From: Anthoceros angustus
Lineage: Eukaryota > Streptophyta > Anthocerotopsida > Anthocerotales > Anthocerotaceae
Reading direction: 5' to 3'
DNA length: 37,044 nt
Assembly: GCA_010909165.1 (NCBI GenBank)
Contig: VJWM01000365.1
Span: forward strand, 1-37,044
Shown one piece after another: positions 1 through 11,028 of the stretch. Under the pieces are notes generated by a model that saw nothing but the letters and a program-made list of their open reading frames with translations, was not told where the DNA came from and searched no databases. The translations under genes and the position numbers were made by a program. Numbering within the stretch: the stretch's first letter is position 1; the number at the start of each line of letters is the position of its first letter.

Positions 1-587
1 CGCTGGGTCGAGGTTGGCAAGCAAGCTGGTGCACCCGTGAGAGGGAGAGTAGGGCGCCTTGCTTGTTTAGAAGGAGAAGTGTGTCATCGCAGTAGCGATT
101 GGGCATCACAAGACCTCGAACTTTCACACAAGTCTCATGGGACGAAACCCAACGCACGGGCGACAGTGATAAGTGTGGCCGCTATAGGGAGGACTGGGAG
201 TGCCCGATTCTCCCACCATGCCTGTTATATGTGTCATGCATTTATATCCGTGCCGATTGCAAGTCGAACATCGCACGATCAGAGCCAGAATTTGCCTTCG
301 TGAATGGCAAGCTTGATTGGTGGAGTCTATCGAATTCAAAAGCAGAGAAACGATGCATATCATAATTGTATGTGTAGGGCTATATGTTAACAATCATATA
401 CCTATGATCGTATGTCCCTACTTCATATGTGTGTATCTAATAGAGGACGGGTTTCATAAGCAAACTTTGAAATGAAAGCATAATACCCTAATGCACATGG
501 CACAAATGTCACAACTACTTATGACGGTGGAATGAAAACAGAGTAAAACGATCATGTAAAAGGACCTCTCGACCGACGGTTCGTGTA

Positions 588-843
588 GTTGAATTATGCG
601 TTCAAATTGGCCACGTGGTGGATTTAAACTATCGGAACTAGAACAAGATGTGGCATATAGTTGGGTAATGTGGCAGGTATAGTTTAGTTTAGATCGAATA
701 GTGAACTAAACGGCAGTTGAATTGCGCGTTCACCGCTAGTTGGCCACGTGGATTTAAACTATCGGAACTAGAACAAGATGTGGCATGTAGTTGGCTAATG
801 TGGCAGGTATAGTTTAGTTTAGATCTAATAGTGAACTAAACTA
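588..843. repeat. Tandem duplication of a ~125-bp unit with G-box and inverted repeat
   Basis: Two head-to-tail copies at about 588-711 and 716-841 share nearly the whole unit. Differences are a few substitutions plus short indels near the start. Each copy contains GGCCACGTGG, which includes the plant G-box core CACGTG. Each also contains an inverted repeat made of GTTTAGTT and AACTAAAC separated by about 14 bases. In the second copy the arms extend to ten bases (810-819 and 834-843). No gene lies immediately beside it, so a promoter role is not shown. Confidence 0.8.
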
Positions 844-1160
844 TCCGCAAAGCTCCATTATTTAGCTCAACCGAGATAAAATAGTAAATATAATTTTTCT
901 TCTTATTACTTTACTTTTCTTTTTATAAATATCATGTCCTTTCCATCTCATTTGTTTTTTTCCTTCTTTCACATTTGTCACAACCGCATTAGAAATGGAG
1001 GCGGAATGAAACGATAAAAACCTTTACATGATATGAAACGATAAACTGCTAGTGTGGAAAGTCAAGGGGTCTAAGGTGTTCCCATCAAACGGTATTATGG
1101 TTGGAGGATGGTTGGGACATGCCCTGTGAGTATGGCCACAATGATGTGTAGAGTCCTCCT

Positions 1161-1228
1161 TTGAGGAATACATGCATACATGAGTTCATTAAAACTTGAG
1201 GAATACATGCACATGAGTTCATTAAAAC
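1161..1228. repeat. Tandem duplication of a 33-35 bp unit
   Basis: The unit beginning TTGAGGAATACATGC occurs at 1161-1195 and again at 1196-1228. The second copy lacks two bases within an alternating CATGCATACATG segment. The repeat has no evident coding or regulatory role. Confidence 0.85.
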
Positions 1229-1788
1229 CCATAGTTAAGTGTCTTTGTCTTTGGGATAGATCATTGCTTGGATGGGATGTCACCCATTCTATTTCCATGG
1301 CCCTATGGGGCCACCTGTTATAAATCATGCCTCGTCTGGTAGTGGGCGGAACCCCCGTTGTTAGTGTCCTGCGGGATTATTGAAGATGAAAAAACTCCCG
1401 TCGCGAGACTTCAACTAATATTTTGAAAAATATAAAAGTCTTTAAATTAAAAACCCAATGGTATATATGCAGTTAGCAATGACGCGAAAGAGGCCAAAAC
1501 CATTTGAGCGCGCCTCGGCAGTGTGCCTTCATTACCAACCTTGCAGAATGTAAGCTGACTTTTGTTCCTGTTTTTGTTGTTGTTGTGAGCCGACGGAACT
1601 GGTCAGGTGCTGTCATCAGGTCAGCAGGGTAGAGGGAGAGGTAGAGGTGGGAGTGATAGGGTCTTTCCGGACACCATTCTCACCCATGGAGCTTCCCTGC
1701 GTAAACAGCGACTCCTGCTTGGTGTGGAATTCTGCCTCTGCCCCCAGAAGGTTATTTTTGCGACGGCTGCGATGGGCACTCGCATGAA

Positions 1789-2220
1789 GTGCTTCCGGCA
1801 GCCGCTGCTGGTTCTATCCTGACTGCCTGCAGCTGCCGGAAGACCAAATTGCAAAGAGAAAGATTCGGCTGGAAGAATATCAGGGAGGAAGAAGATACTG
1901 GTCCTCAAGTTGAAGCAAATTCAATCTCACCCTCATCCAAACAACAGGAGAAAGCCAAGCTTCTCCAAGAACTCATGAAGGAGACCCGGCATGAGACAGA
2001 GGGCCCCGTGGACGATGAGGATGCTCCGGTGTGGCTGTGAGAGGCGATAGACAGCACAAGCTCAGAGGAGAAAGCTTCGTCTTCTAAGCTTTGTCTCACA
2101 CAAAAGAGCGTAGTGGGCGAAGAGAGGGACACTGAAATTTATGCCATCTCCAAGAGCCACCTTTCATGCGAGGTCTGCCATGGATTTCCGACTTTGCAAT
2201 TCGATTCTGCAGTTCTACAC
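1789..2220 (+). other. Unrecognised open stretch, possible gene fragment
   Basis: One plus-strand frame is open from 1789 to 2220 except for a single TGA at 2038-2040. The conceptual product is acidic and polar in the middle (..GPVDDEDAPVWL just before the stop) and further on has a Cys pair in HLSCEVCHGFP near 2160-2195. The base composition is richer in GC than the flanks and resembles the coding regions elsewhere in the window. One stop in about 140 codons could be a sequencing error, since the recognised genes here are full of such errors. I do not recognise a family. It may be an exon of an unknown gene, a pseudogene, or chance. Further plus-strand codons continue with more stops to about 2650. 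Confidence 0.3.
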
Positions 2221-2736
2221 TAGAAAGAGAGGGAAGGTCCTGCCAGGTAGCGGCAGTAAAAGATCAGACGAGCTTGCCAGCACTTCGTAAGGAAGTGGTG
2301 CAGAAGGAGCAGGGCCACCTGTGAAGCACCTGGTGAATTAATTTCCTGTGCAGGTCATAAGCGACGGAAAACAGAGGTTGACAGAGCTCGCGAGCCTCCC
2401 AGCGTGCAAGGAAGTGAGGAGAGTCTAGCGAGAAACGTGGAGGAGAAAGGGGATGTCAAAGCAGCGCATTTCACAACTGGCCATTTGATATACTGACGGA
2501 CAGCCCTTCTACAGGGTATCATCTGATTGGGTGCATCGTGTGGCTGGGAACTGGACCACGAGTTTGAAAGTGTCCAGGTTGTTATGTACCCTGAACTGGA
2601 ACATCGGATTCATACTAGCCAGCCGAAACCCACCTGCCCGCTGAATCCGCTCCCATTGCAACAAGAAGTTTAGGGGATGCAAAATACAGTGAGAGCTATT
2701 ATGGAACTAAACTCTGGTTGATCAAAAACCTTTGCA

Positions 2737-4821
2737 TCAACCTTGCATTCGAACACTCCGACTGATATTCGTTCTAATTCCAGTCGCTTCTCCTGCGTAA
2801 GGCTTCAAAGCAGGCTTTACTTCACGCACTTGTCCTTTCCGCCTGATGACGGCCTTCTCATGCTTGAGCTTGTACTTCTTCCTTGGGTTCTTGGTCAACT
2901 TCTTTCTGTGGGGCGTAAGGCCTCTATTCTTCTCCATCTGGCTTGATATTTTTCGTTTACCTTCAAAATCTTCCTCGGCCAGTCATTGTTGGCTCCTGAG
3001 TACTTCCAGACTTTGCAGCCTTCTTGGACGCCTGCAGCTGTTTGGCCTGTTGATAAAATTCGTCCTCATCAGCTTCCATGTCCTCAGGCTCGTCCGCACT
3101 TTCTTCTCGGTCCACCTGCTTTCTAGCCTGGATCTCATGCTTGTTCCGTCTCTCCCCGATATCATCCCTAGCCGGTAGGTCAGCATCTCCTGAAGCCACC
3201 CTTCGCTTCTTAGAAGGATGACCTGCTTCAGCAATAATTGTGAAAGTTTTCGAGGCCGCGACAAGTCGCCAGGCGGCCCGCCCACACCCTTCCTTGCCTT
3301 TCCGTCCTCCATCTCCACCAGATCTGCGATATCATCATCAAAGTCATCCAGCATGCCCATCAAGCCACTCCTGGATCTCTTCATGTGCGTCAGCTTCGTC
3401 CTCTCAGCTTTGGAGAGGAGCTCTAGCGAACAGATCTTCCTCTTGCCTGGCACGAGCCTCAAGTTTCTCCCGCTCTCTCATCATTTCCTTACTATCTGCC
3501 CCGATAAGTTCTCTCAGTTCTTCAGGCCTACCCTCCAAGTCGTTGGCAAGCTCCTTCTCAAATGCACTGTGTGCTGACCTGCGGCGGGCTTCCTGTCCTG
3601 CCCTTTGTCAGCAGGCCTCATGTCTTCTTGCTCGCAAGTTGGAGCCTATCATAGGCGGACGATACACGACTCCGGCTTCTTGAGTGTCTCTGTCAACTTT
3701 AGACACCAGTAAGCCTGAATTAGGTCTGTACTTCAACGCGTCCTTATCCTTCACACCTCGGAACCATTGCTCAGCTCACTAAGCTTGAGGAGCTTCTCGA
3801 TTCGGTACTCAACCTTCTTGTCCATTGGTCGCATCTTCTCAATGAACAAACGCCTCTCGACAAGACGTGGAATCACAGGGTGATCCCTCACACACCGACC
3901 TTCACCTTGAGCCCCAGATACACCACAATGAGCTGACAGTAGCTCAAGAGCAGCAGGTGCTTCATTTCCAAATAGCTCAATCCATCTTTTGTAGCAATAA
4001 GCCCACCAGATCGCACCTTCTCTTCAAGAGGATAACTTTGTTCTCTAACTCATCAAGAGATACCTTCAGCTCGTGAAGAAGGCCTGGCAACTCTGGAGCA
4101 TCACTCATGACAGCCTCCATTTGCTCCTCCTTGGACAGCAAGCTAATATCTTCACAATCCGCTCCACAGCCATCTCGCTACCTGCAGTCTCTTTCACCAC
4201 CTTCTTCCTGGCTCACTATCTTTGGCCTTCCTCTTCTTCTTTCCTCTTCACCTTCTCGCTTCACAGCTTGCTCTAAGCTTTCCTCCTCATCCAGCCCAAA
4301 GTCTTCTGGCCTCATGAGCCGCATACAGCCGCTGCAACCTAAGCGCCTCAGCCTCCTCCTCAGCAAGTGCCTCATCATCACTGGACTGCAACTCAAAATC
4401 TACATTCTCCGCATTGTAATACGACTTCTTCGACTTCCCCATGCCCTCTTCTCCCTCGTTTCTCCCTCCTCCTCTTCATCCTCGTCACCAGCCATGGCAG
4501 CCTCTTTCTGCCGCAACAGTTTCATCTGCTTGGCCATGGGCAATGCCGGTAGGCTTTTTCTCCTCATACTGTTCCCTCCTCATCCTCATCCTCCTCCCCT
4601 CCTCGCTTCCCAGAAGTATCCTCCGGAATATCCAGGACCGGCAGATCCATTTCTTCTTCCGTGCCATCATCCTCGTCGTTCCCCATCAAAGGAATCTTAT
4701 CCCGTTGCTTTGCAAACAGGTCCCCGTCAAAATACTTGGCATTCATCTGACGGACTTTCGCCTGCCTGCCACCCTTGGGCGGAGACCGCCAACCTCTACT
4801 AGGCTTCCCATCACCACACAA
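2737..4821 (-). CDS. SAS10: SAS10/UTP3-like nucleolar protein (THALLO type), frame broken
   Basis: The family is a component of the small-subunit processome that works in the nucleolus on pre-18S rRNA. Reading the minus strand from 4821 gives an N-terminal KQRDKIPL region, acidic runs, then EDFGLDEEESLEQAVKREG near 4250-4320. The Sas10/Utp3 domain follows (ELPGLLHELKVSLDELENK near 4040-4100). Next come LDDFDDDIADL near 3340 and ARDDIGERRNKHE near 3150-3180. The C-terminal Sas10 domain is basic and ends GEATGIRTNISRSVR just before the stop at 2737. The order and total length (about 695 codons) suit a full family member. No intron is needed to follow it, unlike the neighbouring kinesin. The frame shifts many times by one or two bases; with conserved motifs intact, sequencing error is likelier than decay, but a retrocopy is possible. 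The exact start is uncertain; MGKPSRG near 4813 is an alternative. Confidence 0.85.
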
Positions 4822-5182
4822 CTCTCGTGTCCAATCACAAATTCGCTGACAAATCAGGCATATATATCATAAACCTTAAACCCTACTGCGAACCTGGCTG
4901 GGAACTCTGCTGCGCCGCAACCTCATGCTCTTGCTCCTTCTGCACATGCGAACAGTAAAATCAGAAGCTTCTTCCAGTTTTGCCTACACCTATCCAAAAG
5001 GTCCAGCACAAGTCCCAACCGAGCTAACTCAAATCTCAGAGTCACAGCAAAGAGGCACCACATACAACTGGAGACGTGCCAAGCTAGGCCTCAGCCGTTG
5101 AACATAAGATTTCCGAAGAAGAAAAACGTGCAAAACCCAAAGCCAACCGTTACACCCTTAAGAGCTACGTCCGCAATCTGTG

Positions 5183-5320
5183 TAATGGTGTTCGTGGACT
5201 GCGAACTCAGGAGGTGTCGACAGCCATACTCGCCGTGGATTCGAATGTCCACCTCAGTAATGCTGTTCGTGGACTGCGAAATCAGGAGGTGTCGACAGCC
5301 ATACTCGCCGCGGATTCAAA
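5183..5320. repeat. 75-bp tandem duplication upstream of the SAS10-like gene
   Basis: A unit starting TAATGGTGTTCGTGGACTGC at 5183 recurs from 5258, giving a period of 75 bases. The second copy is recognisable to about 5320. The copies differ by a few substitutions and, unlike other repeats in the window, show no indel. The repeat lies 360-500 bases upstream of the SAS10-like start codon. Confidence 0.85.
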
Positions 5321-5665
5321 GCCCATTTGAGCCCACGTGCAAAGCCTATTTGAGTAGTCGGTGGAGATTTTAATTCGTCGGAATTTCCTGCTCTAACTCT
5401 TGCTCTGGGCTCACTGGGATCTCCGTTACGAAGACCTTAATTTTCGGAAACAAAACGTGATTAAGCTAACGTGTTTACGTACATATATAGTTGGAAAGGA
5501 GGTCCAATTCTTAACCAGTTTGTTTCCTACCATCAAACTATAAGATAATCAACAACTTTATATTATTTTAAAATAGATACAATAAAATTATTAAAATAGA
5601 AGAATATATATCTTCTTGACTTCCTTTGTCTTCTATTCAGAGCATCCAATTAGTACAAACAATCA

Positions 5666-5723
5666 GGTCATATTGCATACCGGTCAATAGGAGGGGTCAT
5701 ATTGCATACTGGTCAATAGGAGG
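5666..5723. repeat. 29-bp tandem duplication
   Basis: The unit GGTCATATTGCATACCGGTC (first 20 bases) occurs at 5666 and again at 5695 with one substitution. No function is suggested by context. Confidence 0.85.
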
Positions 5724-6581
5724 ATTTTATTGAGGTGGAAAAACGATGGGAAAAGCTGGTCAATAGGTATGGCATAGTGTTTAGTAAGAGTGTCGGTGAT
5801 ATCTACTCTCTCTGAAGAGCCACATGCGTTTAGTTTACATCGAATGGTTTTAGTAGCAACTAAATTAAGACACTTATTTGAAAGGGAAAGTGATTTTACT
5901 TACCAATGTTAAATGAGAAGAGGTTAAGTGATTATTTATCATGATGATGGATCTATAAGCTATAGGTACCTTTGAGTCGGACTGCTAGGATGAGGTGCTA
6001 CCCATCCCCTGTTGTAAAAAAAACCCTACGAGGCCGCCTGGTCCCCCCGCCTATTCAATCCAAGTGCTTATATTACAATGTTAAATGTCCGCTTTGTAGG
6101 AGCTATATTAGTCAACCTATTCTTCTTCCTATAGTTCACGGAGAAGGAGGGTGATATTATAATTCAACCTATTAATCATCCTTGATAGATTATGATAAAG
6201 TTTTTTCTCATCTCATGTAATAAGTGTGGCATGAGACAACATTGGCTACGATAAACCTGCGCACATGAAGATGTAATAAAAACTATCTAGTGGGATATGT
6301 TACAAAATTTCCAAGAGGTCTAGTTTTAAGAAGAAAAGCTTTAGTGAAGACATAAAATAGTTTGGTGAATTAAAGTAGAAGAAGGAAAATTATTTAAGTC
6401 CACCAAGAGCAGGTGACATTATGAAACTCAAACCAAATGAAAATATCAAAAGAGATAAAACATGTCTTGACCTACTTCAATATTAAACTCAAAAACCCTT
6501 GAAATCTTTACAAATTCTTCCGCTATGTACCATACCATATACTCATAGTTTCTATGTACACATAAAGTCCATTTCTAGAAG

Positions 6582-6831
6582 GAGAAGTTATCCGCTTTCA
6601 AAGCATTTCCTGCTGGTCAAGTGGCTTTCTTTCATGGGATGAATTGGTGATGTTTGGCCCTTGTTCACATAATTTCATTGACACGTTGATAAATTGAAGA
6701 TCATTTGTCTTGATTGAATTTTACCTTTACATTCGTCGGATCATTTTACCGCAATCTTTTAGTTATCATATTTCGGTCCCATAGCGAAATCCGTCCTTAG
6801 TGGACTTAAATAAAATTCTTCTTCTTCTTCT
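6582..6831 (+). repeat. Dispersed repeat copy A (~250 bp), possible LTR-like end
   Basis: This segment matches 11,628-11,885 in the same orientation over most of its length. Shared landmarks are GAGAAGTTA near the start, GATGAATTGGTG, GTTATCATATTTC, and an end of GTGGACTTAAATAAAATTC followed by a CTT run. Similarity is clear but interrupted by many small indels. Two direct copies 5 kb apart could be the ends of a degenerate retroelement or simply dispersed repeats. I find no TG...CA termini, primer-binding site or target-site duplication to settle it. Confidence 0.7.
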
Positions 6832-9800
6832 ATGTAAGAATAATTTATAGTAGCACATGATCAGTGGCTAATAGTTCCCCACCTAGTGACACTAGGGCTA
6901 CGGAAGGACTACTGCTATGTTCGGCATCGAAACCGTATGGCGAGGAGCCTATGGGCGTTGTGGGAGATATTGTCATATGGGTGCAATTTTCATTTCGTTC
7001 TATATTGTTGTCCTTTAGGGATACCATAAGGTTTGGGCCATCTTTACAAACGTAATTTTTGGAGGATGTTAGTAGTGAGCTTGTTACTTGATTCCAAAGC
7101 TATCGGTGAGCCTTTGTGTTGGTCCCCTTGGGGTCGAGCGTTCTTTGAAATTTATCTCCACTTTTAAGTGTTACTTAGTGAAAGCGGGTTTCAACAATAG
7201 TACCATCTTTCAACAATTGACAAAAGCTCAGATTAAGGTGTAGCCCTAGTGGATCTCTTAAGCCTATTTTATTTTCTTCTTCACATCACAGATATATATT
7301 TTGTAGTTTGAACTCTTCTACATGATGTGTTATGTGTTTTACATATTTTTTAATCTAACTACGTGATTTGAGACGTCATATTCTCCATTGCTGTGGAGCG
7401 GATCCTCTTCTTCAGGCGCCCATATCCTTTTGCCTAGCGTTTCTCTCAAGGTCGACCTATTTCGATCCGGGGACCAAGTTTACATTGAGATGTACTTATA
7501 AGAGACTCTACTAAGACATACATTTCGACAAAATGGTTTTCGATGATGTTGAATCTGAAATAAGCCCTAATAACCATATACGGATACCATTTGGAAGCAT
7601 GTCATCATCAACCCTTCTCGAATGTTGGGCAAGGAGCTGATCAAGGTTCACACGTACACCTCTATGCACAAAGGCCATGCTTTCATTCCCTTGCTGTGAG
7701 ACTCGTGGGCCCATAGACAAGGACTTCTTGAGGTTTATGGGGTTTGTTGAAAAGCATACCACATCCGCAAGAATGGGCTAGGTCTCCCTCTTCCTATGTG
7801 GTGGCTTTCTTCCAAGAGTATCCATTGCTCGCAAGGACATTGACAAACGCAATGGGACACCTTCAAACGAGCGAACGTATCATCTTCAGCCCGTGGTAAG
7901 TAGGCCCTTCCTTATTTCGACTATGACATCTTGGGAGCGGAGGTAGCTTCAAAGTAGACATTTGGGGGCTTAGTCCCCTTGGCCTAGGGCCCTCTAGAGG
8001 GTTGTTCTTCATCACCCCGTGTAGATGAGACTTCTCATCTCGCACATTTATAAAGTCTCCACTTTTCTACTAAAGAATATCAAGTTCATTCACAACATTG
8101 CCCAAATGTTAGCGCTGAAGATTCAAGGATATGTTACTTATTTTAGTACATAAAATAATGCATATCATCGATTTTAGGTTCATAATTCTTGAAATCATGT
8201 CAAGCCAATGACATGTTCTTATGGACCGAATAGTTGTTGTAAGCAAGTTGGATGAAGCTAGATATTCAAAGATATATCTCATCAAGTGTTATCTACTCTT
8301 TGTACTATGAGTGGGTTGGAGAAAGCTAGATATTCAATGACATATTTCCTCAAGTGTTATCCACTCTCTCTCTGTATCCTTATTTGAGGAGGCGACGCGA
8401 CATGCTAGATTGATTTATAAATTTAAAATTTAGATTCTTGGTAATAGAGACCATTTACAAATCTAGCATTTAGATTCTTGGCATCGCTCCATCCTAATAG
8501 TAAAATTAGCTTTAGATACATTCCTTCCTTCGCTTGTAAATTCTAAGCCGCTTGCTCTAAAAGAAAGATGGGAAAAGCTCATCTAGTGGACAACCAAAGA
8601 GGACCCCAGAGTGGAGGAGAAAAGGAGCAACTAAGCTCCCTACCTAAAGGTACCAATCGCCTGAAAACTTCAGATGTGAAGGACAAAGAGCCCAAACCAC
8701 ATAGGGGAAGAAGTTGCCACCGTTGCCGCCTTGTGAAGGATCGCCGACGAGACGACCTTTTGAAAGGCAATGGAGACTCTCACCATTTGAAGTAAGCTGT
8801 GAAATAGGAAAGTGACAGCCCCATGCCACACTTGCGGTTTTGATAGGATTTGGCATGTGACTTGAGAAACTTATCAAGTCCTCGGCCATAGCCCCATATG
8901 TTTCGAGAGTGATGGATGAAGAGATGGCCCGCAAGAACTGTACTTCTGACCTTGAGAGCCATAGCATCATGGCACCCAACCAAGGTGGTTGGTGATGACT
9001 TGAAATAAGCGTTTGTAGAAAGAGGTTTCTCCTCAAACCCCTTTTGCACACGGACGTGGCCGGACCCTTTTGCACTTGAAAATCCGCACTATGATAAGCC
9101 TTTTGGTATTTCTCTGCATGTCACCCGCAACCTTTGAATAATTGTTTTGATACACGCTTTTGAGATTGTAGATTGCAAGTATGTGGCAAAACCTAATGTC
9201 CCATTCTCGCTCGGCTTTTTTTCAAATCGACATGTAATCCGGCGCAAACTTGTGCGCACTTACATCTAAATAGTCTCCAACACCGCAATCATTGTCGTAT
9301 TGGACATATACAAACGCTTAGAGTTTTTACGATTGTAATTCTTGGCCCAACCTTTCACTCATACCCAATCCTAAGACTATACTCGCCTGGAATTTTACAG
9401 ACTTTGTTTCTTAGACATTGGGACAATAATATCTTCGTTGACCCGAGGCTCTTGATCATGGCAGTCGAGAATGAGTGGCATGGTCCACTTGAGCCGGGCC
9501 CATGCCAAACGCCTCAAGATTCAAAAGATGCAAAATATTCTCACTACTAGTTCAAGTTTTAACCACTAGAAAAAGATTAGGGCTAAGTAAAGATAAGAAC
9601 ATATCCACCAGGAGGTGCACAAAAAGGTTGAAAATGTAAAGGAACCCTTTAAAATAACAAAATATAAAAATATAAAAAATTAACAAAAATATCAATTTTA
9701 GGGCAAGTCAGACTTGCCTCAAAAATTGGACTTTTGGGATTGTTTTGGGGTTTATTAGATTTTGCTCTTTTTCTTTGGATGAACTGCTGGAATGCACTAG

Positions 9801-9840
9801 GAGGCATGAACCATATGGGTTCATGCTCCTAGGCCCTTCT
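6832..9840. other. Gene-poor DNA between repeat copies, no gene recognised
   Basis: Open frames here are short and unremarkable. The longest on the plus strand (8568-8795, 75 codons) is basic and includes SCHRCRLVKDRRR; the opposite strand has 60-143 codon frames over the same interval. I see no reverse transcriptase, integrase, protease or transposase motif. If the flanking repeats are element ends, this would be a non-autonomous or decayed interior. A run of A-rich sequence at about 9650-9700 precedes the GC-rich repeats. Confidence 0.45.
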
Positions 9841-9856
9841 TGACCTTGGGTGCGCG

Positions 9857-10070
9857 ACTGGGCCCCTTGCCCCATGGTGCGCGCACAAGCATGTGCACCT
9901 GGGCCCCCTTGCCCCATGGTGCTGTGCAAGGCACTGGGCCCCCTTGCAAGACATAAGTGCGCTGCACTGGCCCCTTGCCTCGTGCAATGCTTCACCCATA
10001 GCCCCCCCGTGCATAAGTTTGCACATAGCGTTATTTAGTGCGCACTTATGCGCGCCTAGGCCCCCTTGGT
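9857..10070. repeat. GC-rich imperfect tandem repeats (GGGCCCCTTGCCCCATGGTGC type)
   Basis: The motif TGGGCCCCCTTG or a close variant occurs near 9858, 9898, 9934, 9966 and 10,058. The first two are followed by CCCCATGGTGC. Spacing is 32-92 bases, so the array is irregular. The composition is sharply GC-rich compared with the A-rich DNA just upstream. The open frames crossing it on both strands reflect the repeat and are not taken as genes. Confidence 0.7.
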
Positions 10071-10862
10071 ATACAAAAACATACAAAACCACACAAAATG
10101 CGTAAACTATAGACATAACGAAATTATGGAACAATCGGTCATGGCCTTCATCACACCGACTAAATCGCCATGAACCTAACTACAAGACGCCACAGTGTAA
10201 ATGACTTGACAGAAGTGGTGCCGAGAATGCCCAAACCGATGGATGAACACCTACAAAAACCAACAAAACCAAACCAACTTCCGCTTCCGGGAAATAGGGG
10301 ATGTTTTCCAAAACCCCTTTGACAGGAGAAACCCCTTTCTACAGGGCGCTATTTTGAGTGGAGATGGTGTCATGAGCAAGGTCAAGAATACCATGTCCGC
10401 CACCGAAACGTGGTCACCGCGACAAAGTACGGCGAATTTAACGACATGTTCAAGAGTACGCCTCCCTCCGTGCCATGTAGCCACTTTCACGAGCGATGAC
10501 AACCATAACATCACGGATGGCGTCGTGGGTGGCGATGTAGTGACCGTGAGGGACAACGAGCAAGGCACCCAGTCATCGAGGCGAGCCGCACTGCAGGAGG
10601 AAGACGCCACATGAGAGCAGACGGAATTGCATTGCAGTGGTGAAGGTGGTTGGTGGGATGACAAAACCCGTATACATGGATGAGCCAAAAGCCAAGTGCC
10701 TACACCTTTCCAAAAGCGAAGCCGAGCTCTTGTGGACACAGGGGATAGAGGGAGGGAGGACGGAATGGAAAGCTTGGTCGAGCTACTTGTCGAGCAATGG
10801 CACTTGTAGTCCCTGAAACCATCGGTGAGGTCAAGAAAGAGAAGTTCTTGCCAAGCATCCAG
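10071..10862. other. No gene recognised; long minus-strand frame judged spurious
   Basis: A minus-strand frame of 221 codons (10,251-10,916) is open. Its product is rich in Ser, Thr, Leu and Cys with no domain I can identify, and plus-strand frames over the same DNA are about equally plausible. I treat the region as noncoding, with low certainty. Confidence 0.4.
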
Positions 10863-11004
10863 GTTGAAAGCATGTCCTGGTCGGCGCAAGGAATAGATCC
10901 CATGAATAGATCCCATTGTAAATAGATCCTGTCACATCGAAGGATCCGTTGAAAGTATGCCTGGCCGCAAGGAATAGATCCGTTGTCAATAGATCCTGAC
11001 ATCA
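10863..11004. repeat. Imperfect tandem duplication rich in AATAGATCC
   Basis: A unit beginning GTTGAAAGCATG at 10,863 recurs as GTTGAAAGTATG at 10,948. Each unit contains GCAAGGAATAGATCC and further AATAGATCC(C/T) words. AATAGATCC occurs five times within about 100 bases. The second copy is shorter by internal deletion. The block lies directly before the 11.0-kb minisatellite. Confidence 0.75.
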
Positions 11005-11028
11005 AATCCGGTGATTAGCCCGCATGCT

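Larger units (their letters stand above)
1..1600. other. AT-rich intergenic DNA, no gene recognised
   Basis: Both strands carry only short open frames with no recognisable domain and no codon pattern that sets them apart from chance. The stretch is AT-rich, particularly around 840-960 where runs of A and T dominate. It holds two tandem duplications that are listed separately. I see no transposase or reverse transcriptase motif, no tRNA cloverleaf and no long terminal repeat here. Confidence 0.6.
4822..6581. other. Upstream region of the SAS10-like gene and AT-rich intergenic DNA
   Basis: The part nearest the SAS10-like start (4822-5370) is more GC-balanced and would hold its promoter and 5' leader, though I see no decisive TATA or initiator. 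It includes a 75-bp tandem duplication at 5183-5320. Beyond 5460 the DNA is AT-rich with only short open frames. A 29-bp tandem duplication lies at 5666-5723. No coding region is supported. Confidence 0.5.

Noticed and set aside
10251-10916. 221-codon minus-strand open frame
   Set aside because: No recognisable motif, and the plus strand is similarly open. It runs into a tandem repeat at its 5' end.
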